Assembly (NCBI GenBank): GCA_910589105.1
Contig: CAJUST010000005.1
Coordinates: forward strand, 94,629 to 158,628
Origin: an uncultured Lachnospiraceae bacterium
GTDB lineage: Bacteria > Bacillota > Clostridia > Lachnospirales > Lachnospiraceae
Reading direction: 5' to 3'
Length of the DNA stretch: 64,000 bases
A model generated the notes under the pieces. The model did not search any database, had not been told where the DNA came from, and was given only the letters and a program-made list of their open reading frames with translations. Shown piece by piece: positions 55,392-63,998 of this stretch. A program made the translations under genes and the position numbers. The number at the start of each line of letters is the position of its first letter. Position 1 is the stretch's first letter.

Positions 55392-56028
55392 AATGATTTT
55401 AATAGATAGGCATACTTTAATGCGGCAGGGATTGAAAGAGTTATTTGAATTAGATGATAATTTTAAAATAGTAGCTGATGCCAGCAATAGAGCGGAAGCG
55501 TTTGAAATAGTATCAGATTATGAATCGGATATTATTTTACTTGATATTTTTTCATTACATGAAGATGGATTAAAAGTTTTATATGAATTGAATCAAAGAA
55601 AAAGACGCGGCATGAAAATTATGGTAATTGCTGGAAGTAAAGATATTATAAATTTTATGAAAGCAATCGAAATTGGGGTCGATGGATATATTTTGAAAGA
55701 ATGTTCTTTTTTGGAATTAAAAAGCGCCGTTTATAATATAATAAATGGTGAAATTTATATCCAGCCTGATCTGCTAAGTTGTATGGATGCGAAAAAAATG
55801 ACTTGGAAAAGCGATAACGAGAAAATTGAAAGTTTGACAAAGAGAGAGTTAGAAGTATTAAAAAATTTGACGGTTGGTATGTATAATAAAGAGATTGCTT
55901 TGAAACTTGGCATCAGTGAAAGAACGGTAAAAAATCATGTATCAAATATATTTAAAAAAGTCGGGGTTGCAGATCGGACCCAAGCTGCTGTTTTTGCAAT
56001 TAGAAGTCATTTGGTGAATATAGAATGA
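55378..56028 (+). CDS. LuxR/NarL-type response regulator with a degenerate receiver
   Basis: A 216-residue regulator; AGGGGG precedes the ATG at 55378. The receiver keeps the phospho-acceptor Asp (IILLDIF, about 54) and the switch Lys (GYILKE, about 103), but the acidic pair is reduced to IDRH (second acid replaced by Arg) and the conserved Thr/Ser is Ala in MVIAGSK. The C-terminal HTH is intact: LTKRELEVLKNLTVGMYNKE then GISERTVKNHVSNIFKKVGV. No histidine kinase is adjacent. The first parS site starts 6 bases after its stop. Confidence 0.88.
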   Translation: MAVIKMILIDRHTLMRQGLKELFELDDNFKIVADASNRAEAFEIVSDYESDIILLDIFSLHEDGLKVLYELNQRKRRGMKIMVIAGSKDIINFMKAIEIGVDGYILKECSFLELKSAVYNIINGEIYIQPDLLSCMDAKKMTWKSDNEKIESLTKRELEVLKNLTVGMYNKEIALKLGISERTVKNHVSNIFKKVGVADRTQAAVFAIRSHLVNIE

Positions 56029-56033
56029 AGAAA

Positions 56034-56049
56034 TGTTTCACGTGAAACA
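56034..56049. promoter_or_regulatory. parS: parS centromere site 1
   Basis: TGTTTCACGTGAAACA, a perfect 16-base palindrome matching the Bacillota ParB-binding consensus. It lies just after the response-regulator stop, 3 kb upstream of parA. Confidence 0.95.
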
Positions 56050-56336
56050 TTGTGTAATTCAAATTTATTTTTATAACTGGCAAAAGATTTTGTTTATTAG
56101 TTTAATAAGATATTGTTAAATATTTTATTAGAGAAATTAGCGTTTTAAAAGTGATCATTTGTGTGAAGTGGATTTTGTGAAATAATAGATAATTATACTG
56201 ATAAGGAATTGAATATTATTAAATATTGTAATTTTATTATTTGACGGGATTGTATACTTATTGAAAAGAAAGATATAAATCTAACTGTATATTGAGCAAT
56301 CAGACATTTTAATTGAATGATATAGAGGTAAAAACG

Positions 56337-56869
56337 ATGAATAGAAAGATAAAAAATACAGGATATATATTATTGTCTGTGGGATTAATCGTTTTTTATA
56401 TATTCTTTTACATGAATTTGGACATTTGATGATAATGATCTTAGTAGGAGCAAGAATAACAGATTTTAGTATATTTTTAGCTCATTTAAGTACGGATGGC
56501 GGTGATTTCACCGATTTCATGGAAATGTGGATGCATGCAAATGGCGCTTTATTTCCGTTATTTATATCTTATATATATGTTTTATTATATAATAAAAACA
56601 ACTCAAAGAGATTTTATCGAATTTTTTCTTGTTTATCTGCTATTGCTGCTTTATGTCCAATGCTGTCATGGGTAATTATTCCTTTTATTTATTTGCAAGG
56701 GAATGCGTCTATAAATGATGACGTAACAAAATTTCTGGTTGTTTTTTGTGAATATTATAATCCATTAATTGTGAGTTTAAAGGCATCATTTCTTATTTGA
56801 ATTGGGATCTTTTTAATCATTAGGAAACGGATAATTCATAATTTTATTGTTGAAATAAGAATGAAATAA
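56337..56869 (+). pseudogene. Broken M50-like membrane zinc-metallopeptidase gene
   Basis: The ATG at 56337 has AGAGGT upstream and reads MNRKIKNTGYILLSVGLIVF before a TGA at 56427-56429. A shift to the neighbouring frame at the six-T run 56392-56397 gives YILLHEFGHLMIMILVGARI, with the HExxH zinc motif HEFGH at 56411-56425 in a hydrophobic helix, and continues through helices to a TGA at 56798-56800; reading on, 22 more codons of hydrophobic and basic sequence run to a TAA at 56867-56869. So one frameshift and one in-frame stop break what looks like a small site-2-protease-like protein of about 175 residues. The frame is not phased for a classic -1 slippery site. Confidence 0.65.
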
Positions 56870-57812
56870 GTGATTTTTATTTAAATTTGTAATGTAAGAG
56901 ATAAATTGATATATGTAGATACAAACATTATATTTCAAAATTTTGAACTAGGAGAAATTTTTGAAAGGTGAGTAGTTGATTTAAGAGGTTATTTTTAGTA
57001 TATAAAGGGTAAAGTTTAGAGCTGATACTGTATTAAGAAAATAAAATGTCTTGTTAAATAAACAAAATGTTTGAAGAAGAAGATTTATTAATTTTTTAAG
57101 AATAATAAGTTTTAATATATAAGGAGATAAAGAAATATGAATAGGAAAATCAGCCATAATTAAAGTTATAACTATCTCTTAAAAAACTAAATATAAAGTT
57201 TTATCTTTAAAAAACTATTAGATCAATTTGATATAGAAATATTATTGAAGAAAGCATATTAATTAGTTTATTGTATCATATATTTATTACCTACGGTTAA
57301 AGATTTAAAAAGTTTTATGCGATAATCTACGAAATTCCTGAGCTATATCTAAGAATATCTTGAATAAATTTAGAGAGTTATTTTTATTATTCTAGTAGTG
57401 AAAGTTCCGATTAGAATAAATTTTATTCATTTTGTTCATATCTTATTATTTGGTAAAAAGCCAATATCTTTATTTAAACATGAAAATTTTGCTTCTTTAA
57501 GTGTCAATTAGTGATTCATGGACTAATAAATAATATTTTAACTTATTATGCTTTTAATATAGTTTTGTTTTTGGAATTTTGTCTATTGCGATTAAAGATC
57601 GTTATTATTCTAAAATTGATTTATTGGTAATCTTTTCGTATAGTAAAATCTATTTTTATATTTGAAAAGGTTATGTGTTTTTTATCTTTGATTGATACCA
57701 GATAAGGATAACTTTCAGATTGAAATAAGAATATTGAAAAAAAGTTTTTGCATATGCTATATTGCCAATAGACAAAAAGAAATCACAAATCCATGCGGAC
57801 AAAAAGTGAATT

Positions 57813-57840
57813 CCCAAACCGTGTTGCAGCACAGTTTGGG
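57813..57840 (-). terminator. Terminator of the small toxin-like gene
   Basis: CCCAAAC at 57813-57819 pairs with GTTTGGG at 57834-57840, with further pairs inward, around a short loop. On the minus strand it is followed by AATTCACTTTTTG, 70 bases after the small gene's stop. Confidence 0.7.
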
Positions 57841-57910
57841 GATTCATCTTTTCCTTTATAGCGGCAAAGTACCCACTAGGGTTAGTTGTTGCTCTTATCG
57901 TCATTGTCTA

Positions 57911-57979
57911 ATTATTTGATGATGTATTGGCAGGCTACACCAGCCAAAACAGCAACTAAAAAAGAAATCAAAACTTCCA
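57911..57979 (-). CDS. Type I toxin-like hydrophobic peptide (22 residues)
   Basis: A tiny gene, MEVLISFLVAVLAGVACQYI then IK and stop, preceded by GAGGAG 9 bases before the ATG. One hydrophobic helix with Met-Glu-Val-Leu-Ile-Ser at the start is typical of the membrane-acting type I toxin peptides of Clostridia, which usually continue into KWLD plus charged residues; this copy stops early and may be truncated. A TATAAT-like box lies on the minus strand near 58035-58041 and a terminator at 57813-57840. An antisense antitoxin RNA is expected but not identified. Confidence 0.6.
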
Positions 57980-58684
57980 TGCAAACATCTCCTCTCTATT
58001 GCGGGCGTCAGTGAGCAACACATAAATTTTATTATACTATTCGATATTTTTGCATTTTTATCTCAAAGAATTGTTCTGGGGATTGTAGCTATAGCAATCC
58101 GATGCTCGCTATCTCTGTGGACACTGTCATAATGTGGCTTCTCGGGGAGTTAATTTTCTTAATTTATACCATTACCTTCCGAAAGAAACTTATTTCTGTC
58201 CTTATCTGGTTTCATTCTTGTTGTTTATTTTCATATAAAAATTATGGCTTTTCTATCTTTTTTTTAATTATATAGTTTAGTATTATGAATTAGAAATTTG
58301 TACAGGGAACAGTGAATAGGTAAGGAGTGTGTTTTTATAAAAATATAATACCTTAAAATTAAATGAATATAGGTATAAAAATATGCTTCATTCTAGATCC
58401 TGAAGCAAACTACTCTATAAAATTAAATGTACAGATTCTAGTTGTTATAGAATAATATTTTTAGTATTGATTACTCTTTTCAGAATGTTGAAAAATTATG
58501 AGTATTATTATCTAAGATCCAGCTGTTTGAAAAAATCCTATTAATATCATTTATAATAATTTAGCAGCTATAATATCTTTATAAATTTATAAATTTCTCT
58601 AATTGGAAAGTATAAAAAATAATTATTTAAAATTTGGTAAAATTTGCTATCTATTATTCATATCTAAAAAATTAATATAAGAAA

Positions 58685-58700
58685 TGTTTCACGTGAAACA
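58685..58700. promoter_or_regulatory. parS: parS centromere site 2
   Basis: TGTTTCACGTGAAACA, identical to the site at 56034-56049 including the flanking GAAA and TTAT-like bases, 345 bases upstream of parA. Confidence 0.95.
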
Positions 58701-58969
58701 TTATATAACTCAAAAATATTTTAAAAGATACCATAATAATAATTAGTCCATATGTCATAATATAAAAATTACATTGAAAAAATTTACATATTTATCAATT
58801 ATAGGATAATAAAGCTTTTATTATTCTTTGATACAATAGACGGAAACTATCGTATATAATACTATAACTAGATATAGATTTAATTCTATTATAAAAAACC
58901 AAACAAAATAATACGCTATTTTCAATACATTTTCTATAACGTTCTATTGGCCAAAATCCAATTTATCTA

Positions 58970-58998
58970 TAGCAATAACCCAAAAGAAGTGATATAAT
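58970..58998 (+). promoter_or_regulatory. Probable parA promoter
   Basis: TAGCAA (58970-58975), 17-base spacer, TATAAT (58993-58998), about 31 bases before the parA ATG. The -35 is a weak match. Confidence 0.5.
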
Positions 58999-59029
58999 AA
59001 CAATCAGAAAAAGAAGAAAGGACTAAAAA

Positions 59030-59797
59030 ATGGCAAGGATTATAGCGATAGCGAATCAAAAAGGCGGTGTAGGGAAAACAACTACTGCAATAAATTTGTC
59101 CGCATGTTTGGCTGAGAATAATAAAAAAGTATTGACTATAGATACTGATCCACAGGGGAATACGACGAGTGGCTTAGGAATAGAAAAAGATGAAATCGAG
59201 AATACCATATATGAATTGATGCTGGACGAATGTACGATTAAGGAATGTATTGTAAAAACAGAAATTGAAAATCTCCATGTTATGCCATCAAATGTGAATT
59301 TAGCAGGCGCTGAAATTGAGCTTTTAGGAATCAGTGATAAAGAATACATATTAAAAAATGCAGTAGATTATATCAAAGATGACTATGATTATATCATTAT
59401 TGATTGTCCTCCTTCACTTAATATGCTGACTGTAAATGCAATGACTACAGCAGATACTGTATTAGTTCCGATTCAATGTGAATATTATGCCTTAGAAGGT
59501 CTAAGCCAGTTAATCCATACAATAAATCTTGTCCAGCAAAGGTTAAATGCAAACCTTGTGATGGAAGGGGTTGTATTTACTATGTATGATGCCAGAACGA
59601 ATCTGTCTTTACAGGTAGTGGAAAGTGTCAAGAATAACTTAAATACCACTATCTACAAAACAATTATTCCAAGAAGCGTCAGGCTGGCAGAAGCTCCCAG
59701 CCACGGGCTGCCGATTAACAAGTATGATTCAAGATCAACCGGAGCAGAGAGTTATCGTATGCTGGCAAAAGAAGTAATCAATAGAAAGGATTTATAA
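59030..59797 (+). CDS. parA: Chromosome-partitioning ATPase ParA (Soj)
   Basis: A 255-residue Walker-type partition ATPase. The deviant Walker A KGGVGKTT is at 10-17, Walker A' region VLTIDTDPQGNTTSGLG near 34-50, and Walker B YIIIDCPPSLNML near 119. AAAGGA precedes the ATG. With ParB and the two parS sites it drives origin segregation and, in Bacillus, regulates DnaA. It precedes parB by one base. Confidence 0.97.
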   Translation: MARIIAIANQKGGVGKTTTAINLSACLAENNKKVLTIDTDPQGNTTSGLGIEKDEIENTIYELMLDECTIKECIVKTEIENLHVMPSNVNLAGAEIELLGISDKEYILKNAVDYIKDDYDYIIIDCPPSLNMLTVNAMTTADTVLVPIQCEYYALEGLSQLIHTINLVQQRLNANLVMEGVVFTMYDARTNLSLQVVESVKNNLNTTIYKTIIPRSVRLAEAPSHGLPINKYDSRSTGAESYRMLAKEVINRKDL

Positions 59798-59798
59798 G

Positions 59799-60713
59799 AT
59801 GGCTATAAAAAAAGCATTGGGAAAAGGACTGGATTCTTTGATTCCTGAAAATCCAAAAGTAAATACAGTAAGTCATGCTGCCCAAAATGAAGATAAGAAT
59901 GATTCATACAAAGATGCGGTTATGGTTGATATTCAAAAAGTAGAACCAAACCGGAGCCAGCCAAGAAAAAATTTTGATGAAGATGCTTTGTTAGAATTAT
60001 CAGACTCAATTAAATTGTATGGAATTTTACAGCCTTTATTAGTACAGGACAAAAAAGAATACTATGAGATTATTGCAGGCGAACGCCGATGGCGTGCCGC
60101 TAAAATGGCGAAACTAAAAGAGATACCTGTAATTATCAAAAGTTTTTCCGAACAGGAAGTTTTAGAAATTTCGCTAATAGAAAATATCCAAAGAGAGGAC
60201 CTTAATCCGATTGAAGAAGCGATTGCTTACAAACGCCTATTAGAAGAATTTCATTTAAGGCAAGATGAAATTGCGGATCGCGTTTCAAAGAGCAGGACAG
60301 CAGTGACAAATTCGATGCGGTTGTTGAAATTGTCCGAACAAGTTCAACAGATGCTTATAGACGATATGATTACCAGCGGCCATGCCAGAGCCCTATTAAC
60401 TATCCAAGATCAGGACAAGCAGTATACAATTGCGCAAAAAATATTTGATGAAAAATTAAATGTAAGGGATACAGAGAAGCTTGTTAAAAAGTTAGAAAAT
60501 GAAACGGAATCTATTCCCATAAAAGAAGAAATTATAGATACGAAATTAGATATTATATATCAGGATTTAGCAGAAAAAATGAAAGGGATTTTAGGAACAA
60601 AAGTTATGATCCATAAAAAAGATGCTAATAAAGGAAAAATTGAAATCGAGTATTATTCACCAGAAGAACTCGACCGGATTATGGAACTTTTTCAGACAAT
60701 AAAAAATATTTAG
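59799..60713 (+). CDS. parB: Chromosome-partitioning protein ParB (Spo0J)
   Basis: A 304-residue CTPase/DNA clamp. KALGKGLDSLIPE opens the protein, as needed for ParA contact. The CTP-binding ParB motif EIIAGERRWRAAKMA lies near 91-105, and ENIQREDLNPIEEA plus the helix-turn-helix QDEIADRVSKSRTAVTNSMR near 128-185 bind parS. The C-terminal dimer domain follows. It loads at the parS sites upstream. Confidence 0.97.
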   Translation: MAIKKALGKGLDSLIPENPKVNTVSHAAQNEDKNDSYKDAVMVDIQKVEPNRSQPRKNFDEDALLELSDSIKLYGILQPLLVQDKKEYYEIIAGERRWRAAKMAKLKEIPVIIKSFSEQEVLEISLIENIQREDLNPIEEAIAYKRLLEEFHLRQDEIADRVSKSRTAVTNSMRLLKLSEQVQQMLIDDMITSGHARALLTIQDQDKQYTIAQKIFDEKLNVRDTEKLVKKLENETESIPIKEEIIDTKLDIIYQDLAEKMKGILGTKVMIHKKDANKGKIEIEYYSPEELDRIMELFQTIKNI

Positions 60714-60731
60714 TTAGAAAAGGAAGGAAAA

Positions 60732-61238
60732 ATGATTGAGTATTATATAGGATTTGATTCAGATTATATACTGTTAGGCATTGCCGGTTTTTCAATACTG
60801 TTATTTATAATTTTACTAATCAACGCAATTCAAATGCACAAGTTGAAAAAAAAGTATAAAATGTTTATGGACGGAAAAAATGCTAAAACTTTGGAAGAAT
60901 CCATAAAGAGCCGAATGGATCAAATTGATTATTTAATTTCTTCTAATCAAAAAAATGAAAATGAAATTAAAAGAATTTTAAAAAGCATGAAGAATACGTT
61001 TCAGAAAGTTGGATTAGTAAAATATGATGCATTTCAGGAGATGGGTGGAAAGTTGAGTTTTTCTCTTGCTTTGTTGAATGAAATAAATGACGGATTTATT
61101 ATCAATGCAATGCACAGTAGAGAAGGGTGCTATACTTATATTAAAGAAGTTATTGATGGCAATTCAATTATTGCTTTGGGGGATGAAGAAAAAGAAGCAT
61201 TAGAGATGGCAATTAATTATAACGCTAAAAAAGATTAA
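60732..61238 (+). CDS. DUF4446 family membrane protein
   Basis: A 168-residue protein with one N-terminal helix (about 14-35), a charged coiled coil (about 36-95), and the DUF4446 core VGLVKYDAFQEMGGKLSFSL then NGFIINAMHSREGCYTYIKE-type sequence at about 99-140. AAGGAAGGAAA precedes the ATG. It commonly follows parB in Clostridia; function unknown. Confidence 0.88.
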   Translation: MIEYYIGFDSDYILLGIAGFSILLFIILLINAIQMHKLKKKYKMFMDGKNAKTLEESIKSRMDQIDYLISSNQKNENEIKRILKSMKNTFQKVGLVKYDAFQEMGGKLSFSLALLNEINDGFIINAMHSREGCYTYIKEVIDGNSIIALGDEEKEALEMAINYNAKKD

Positions 61239-61291
61239 GTTTCGATATAAACGTATGTTTGTATTGGCTTTATTAATCGGGAAGGATTCAA

Positions 61292-62173
61292 ATGCACAGT
61301 TATTTAAAAGCAATCGGGTTTCAACAAATGGATAATACAAAACTAGATGAATTGTTGAGTCAGGTTTTGGCAAAACCGAATTATTTGAATGTAGCAAAAG
61401 ATTCACAGGGGAATGAATTTGTACAAATATCAAAAGATTTTGGGAAAGCAATAGGAATTACAATTTGCGGCAGTTACACAGAAGATAAACAATTTGAGAT
61501 GGATTATTATTATCCTTATTTACAAGGCACACACATTACAAGTGAAGAATATATCAATATAGAAAAATATTCAGATAAGGAAGCTTATGCTGCAGTTTGT
61601 GATGAGATAAAAATAGGCGTAACTTTGATTTTCTATTTACAGAATGTCGCTGAGTATTTGAAAGAAAAAAAAGGCTGGAAAAATAACTTTTCTCCTAAAA
61701 TGAGCGCTATGCTGTCTGCTCTTTCGCTAAATGGGAAAATACTTCTTCCCATTAGTAAAAGCCAAACGCAAATTCAAAAAAATGAAGAAATCACACAAAA
61801 TAGAAATCATCTTATTGCTGCGGCAAAAGAGGGAGATGAAGAAGCGATTGAAAGCCTGACTTTAGAAGATATTGATTTATATTCTATGCTTTCAAAAAGA
61901 ATCGTAAATGAAGATATATTAAGTATAGTAGATTCTTATTTTATGCCATATGGAATTGAAAGTGATCAATATTCTGTATTAGGTGAAATTTTAGATGTAA
62001 GATATACAGAGAATAGTTTAACAAAGAAAAGACTTTGTATTTTGACAGTAGATACAAATGATTTAATTTATGAAATTTGCATCAATGAAGATAATCTTCT
62101 GGGAGAACCTTTAGTTGGAAGAAGGTTTAAAGGAGATATTTGGCTTCAGGGCGCAATAAAAATAAAAAATTAA
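61292..62173 (+). CDS. DUF3881 family protein
   Basis: A 293-residue soluble protein starting MHSYLKAIGFQQMDNT, which I recall as the DUF3881 family, largely confined to Lachnospiraceae and relatives. GGGAAGG precedes the ATG. No catalytic motif or membrane helix is visible; the last 60 residues (LGEILDVRYTENSLTKKRLC onward) look beta-rich. It lies 53 bases after DUF4446. Function unknown. Confidence 0.82.
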   Translation: MHSYLKAIGFQQMDNTKLDELLSQVLAKPNYLNVAKDSQGNEFVQISKDFGKAIGITICGSYTEDKQFEMDYYYPYLQGTHITSEEYINIEKYSDKEAYAAVCDEIKIGVTLIFYLQNVAEYLKEKKGWKNNFSPKMSAMLSALSLNGKILLPISKSQTQIQKNEEITQNRNHLIAAAKEGDEEAIESLTLEDIDLYSMLSKRIVNEDILSIVDSYFMPYGIESDQYSVLGEILDVRYTENSLTKKRLCILTVDTNDLIYEICINEDNLLGEPLVGRRFKGDIWLQGAIKIKN

Positions 62174-62218
62174 TTGATTTTTTCATGAAAAAGCGCTAAA
62201 ATATTAAAGTATGGAATT

Positions 62219-62286
62219 GTCGCTATAGCTCAGCTGGATAGAGCGACCGCCTCCTAAGTGGTAGGTGTTCGCTTGCCAAAGCAACG
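62219..62286 (+). pseudogene. Damaged tRNA-Arg(CCT)-like gene
   Basis: GTCGCTA acceptor arm, TA, D arm GCTC/GAGC with AGCTGGATA loop, and anticodon arm ACCGC-CTCCTAA-GTGGT (anticodon CCT at 62253-62255) are intact through 62262. Then about six or seven bases are missing: AGGTGTTCGCTTGCC replaces a full variable loop and T arm, and AAGCAAC (62279-62285) pairs with only five of seven acceptor bases. No closing CCA. It is either a tRNA broken by recombination or a decayed copy. Confidence 0.65.
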
Positions 62287-62343
62287 TAAAATCAACAATT
62301 TCATAGCTGAATCACTTGCTTATTAGCAGGTTTTTCATACAAG

Positions 62344-62417
<74 letters not shown>

Positions 62418-62421
62418 TGGA

Positions 62422-62463
62422 AAGCATTGAAAACACTGGATTTTTCAATGCTTTTCTTTTTTT
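62422..62463 (+). terminator. Terminator of tRNA-Arg
   Basis: AAAGCATTGAAAA (62422-62434) pairs perfectly with TTTTCAATGCTTT (62443-62455) around an 8-base loop, followed by TCTTTTTTT. Confidence 0.93.
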
Positions 62464-62603
62464 GCCTCAGGAGAAAACCAAAAGTCAGAGGACTTGTTTT
62501 TTTGGATATTTGTTATCACTTGTGTTGCTAAGAGGGAATCGAACACTAAACTGCACTTTCAGAGCTGTTGCTAATAATCTGCTAATTGCAGAATTAGCAG
62601 GTT

Positions 62604-63998
62604 TTAGCTGCTAATAGCATTTTGCTTCAGTGCTTTTGTCAGCATGGATACAAGTTCCGGCGACTGTTCCAATGCTGCGATTAAATTAGTCAGGTCTGCA
62701 TTTGTATTTTCCGGCGGTGTAACATTCTTCAATGGATTTACAGAGTTTTTAGCATAGAAGGTTGCCTCAAACTTCTGGGCATTTACTTTCCTATCCTCAT
62801 CCAGTATATGCGCATATACATCTGTGATCATGTCAATCTGCGCATGACCGGTATCCCCCTGCGTTGCCTTTAAGTCGCCGTGGTTGAGTTTCAGCTTGTA
62901 AGTCGTGCTGGAGTGGCGCAGGGAATGGAATACAACATAAGGCAGCCCTGCCTTCTCCCGGAGCTTTGAGAATTCTTTTTCCATGATACGGTTTTCTACA
63001 GGTCTTCCGTTTGGAAGTGTCAGCACAAGGTTGTAATCATAAAACTCCTGACCTAAATATTCCCTGTACTGATTCTGAACCTGTTTCCACTCCCGCAGGA
63101 TGTAGGCAACTGTTTTAGGTATCCACACTTTTCTGATACTGGATTCGGTTTTGGGCTTTTTCAGAACAAGGTTGGTGTGCGTATTTGACATAAGGGAGGG
63201 AAAGATAAACATAATGTCCTTGTCGTCTAACTGCTGTCGTGCCTCCCTTGATACGCGGGCAAGTTCCTGTTCGATCCAGAGGTGGGAATCATCATTCGCA
63301 ATGTCCTCGTCTGAAATATGTACCTTGTCCCATGTCAGCCCGCAGATTTCCCCATAACGCATGGAACAGGCAAACGCCAGATTCATTGCAATATAAAGTT
63401 TCATGTCATCACATTCATCCAAAGCCTTCCGAATCATGTCCGCCGTCCAGATGTCACGCTTTTTATAGTTTGTCTTGGGCTTGTTTGCATGGGGAAACGG
63501 GTTCCTTGCGATAATCTCCCATTTTACCGCCTGCTCGAAGGCACACCGGAGTACCTTGTGGACGCTGTGGATAGTGCCTGGTGTAAGGTATTCACTTCTC
63601 GGTCTTTTGTTTTTCTTTGCAACAGGCTTTGTTTTCTGCAGCCGGACATAGAACTCATCCACATATTTCGGGGTGATGTCCTGAACTGCCACATCACCGA
63701 TTGCAGGATTGATATAATTTGCAATCAGGGCACAGTTGGACTCGTATGTTGACAATGCCCAGTGCGATGTGCCATAGATTTTTACAAAGTCCCGCAGAAA
63801 TTCCCTTACGGTCAGTTCCTGTGGAGGGATAAAGGTGCCGTTGCCCTGCTGGTTCTCAATTTCCGCCTTCCTGCGCTTTGCTTCAGCATAATCCTGACAG
63901 GTTTCCCATTTCTGGTGCTTCTCTCCTTTCTCATCCGTATAATAGTAGGCGTTTGCGAAACGCCAGAACCCGCATAAATACGGGATTCTTTTTGTCAC
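62604..63998 (-). CDS. Tyrosine-type site-specific recombinase/integrase (N-terminus probably cut by window edge)
   Basis: At least 464 residues of a phage or ICE-type integrase. An N-terminal Arm-like DNA-binding segment (YYYTDEKGEKHQKW), a SAM-like core-binding domain (about 60-170) and the catalytic domain follow. Catalytic residues are visible: Arg214 in CSMRYGEICGL, HxxR in VFHSLRHSS (about 366), His in GDTGHAQ (about 388) and the nucleophile Tyr in ITDVYAHIL (about 399). The first codon in view is GTG two bases from the edge and has no visible ribosome site, so the true start may lie outside. Base composition is richer in GC than the neighbouring host genes. It reads toward the tRNA-Arg gene, as expected at an integration junction. 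Confidence 0.93.
   Translation of the reverse strand: MTKRIPYLCGFWRFANAYYYTDEKGEKHQKWETCQDYAEAKRRKAEIENQQGNGTFIPPQELTVREFLRDFVKIYGTSHWALSTYESNCALIANYINPAIGDVAVQDITPKYVDEFYVRLQKTKPVAKKNKRPRSEYLTPGTIHSVHKVLRCAFEQAVKWEIIARNPFPHANKPKTNYKKRDIWTADMIRKALDECDDMKLYIAMNLAFACSMRYGEICGLTWDKVHISDEDIANDDSHLWIEQELARVSREARQQLDDKDIMFIFPSLMSNTHTNLVLKKPKTESSIRKVWIPKTVAYILREWKQVQNQYREYLGQEFYDYNLVLTLPNGRPVENRIMEKEFSKLREKAGLPYVVFHSLRHSSTTYKLKLNHGDLKATQGDTGHAQIDMITDVYAHILDEDRKVNAQKFEATFYAKNSVNPLKNVTPPENTNADLTNLIAALEQSPELVSMLTKALKQNAISS

Larger units (their letters stand above)
56050..59029. other. AT-rich decayed region between the parS sites and parA
   Basis: About 3 kb with base composition clearly more AT-rich than its neighbours and no intact long gene. 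It contains a broken M50-like gene (56337-56869), an ATG with AAGGAG at 57121-57139 opening MNRKISHN then stop, similar to the start of that broken gene and possibly a more decayed second copy, a type I toxin-like peptide gene (57911-57979) with terminator, a 57-codon hydrophobic frame at 58102-58275 of doubtful reality, and a second parS. The stretches 57140-57700 and 58280-58680 show nothing I can support. Confidence 0.75.

Noticed and set aside
56392..56398. Programmed -1 frameshift (T TTT TTA) in the HEFGH gene
   Set aside because: The heptamer is not in the phase needed for slippage from the upstream frame, and a second in-frame stop downstream favours a pseudogene.
57692..57919. 75-codon plus-strand frame opposite the toxin-like locus
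   Set aside because: It runs through the terminator hairpin and antisense to the small peptide, with no homology signal or ribosome site.
58102..58275. 57-codon hydrophobic plus-strand frame starting MLAISVDTVIMW
   Set aside because: No convincing ribosome site and the composition is what AT-rich DNA would give; could be part of the toxin-locus antisense RNA, but not supportable as a gene.
62464..62603. Possible excisionase or small gene between tRNA terminator and integrase
   Set aside because: The gap is only 140 bases, with no frame having a start and ribosome site.
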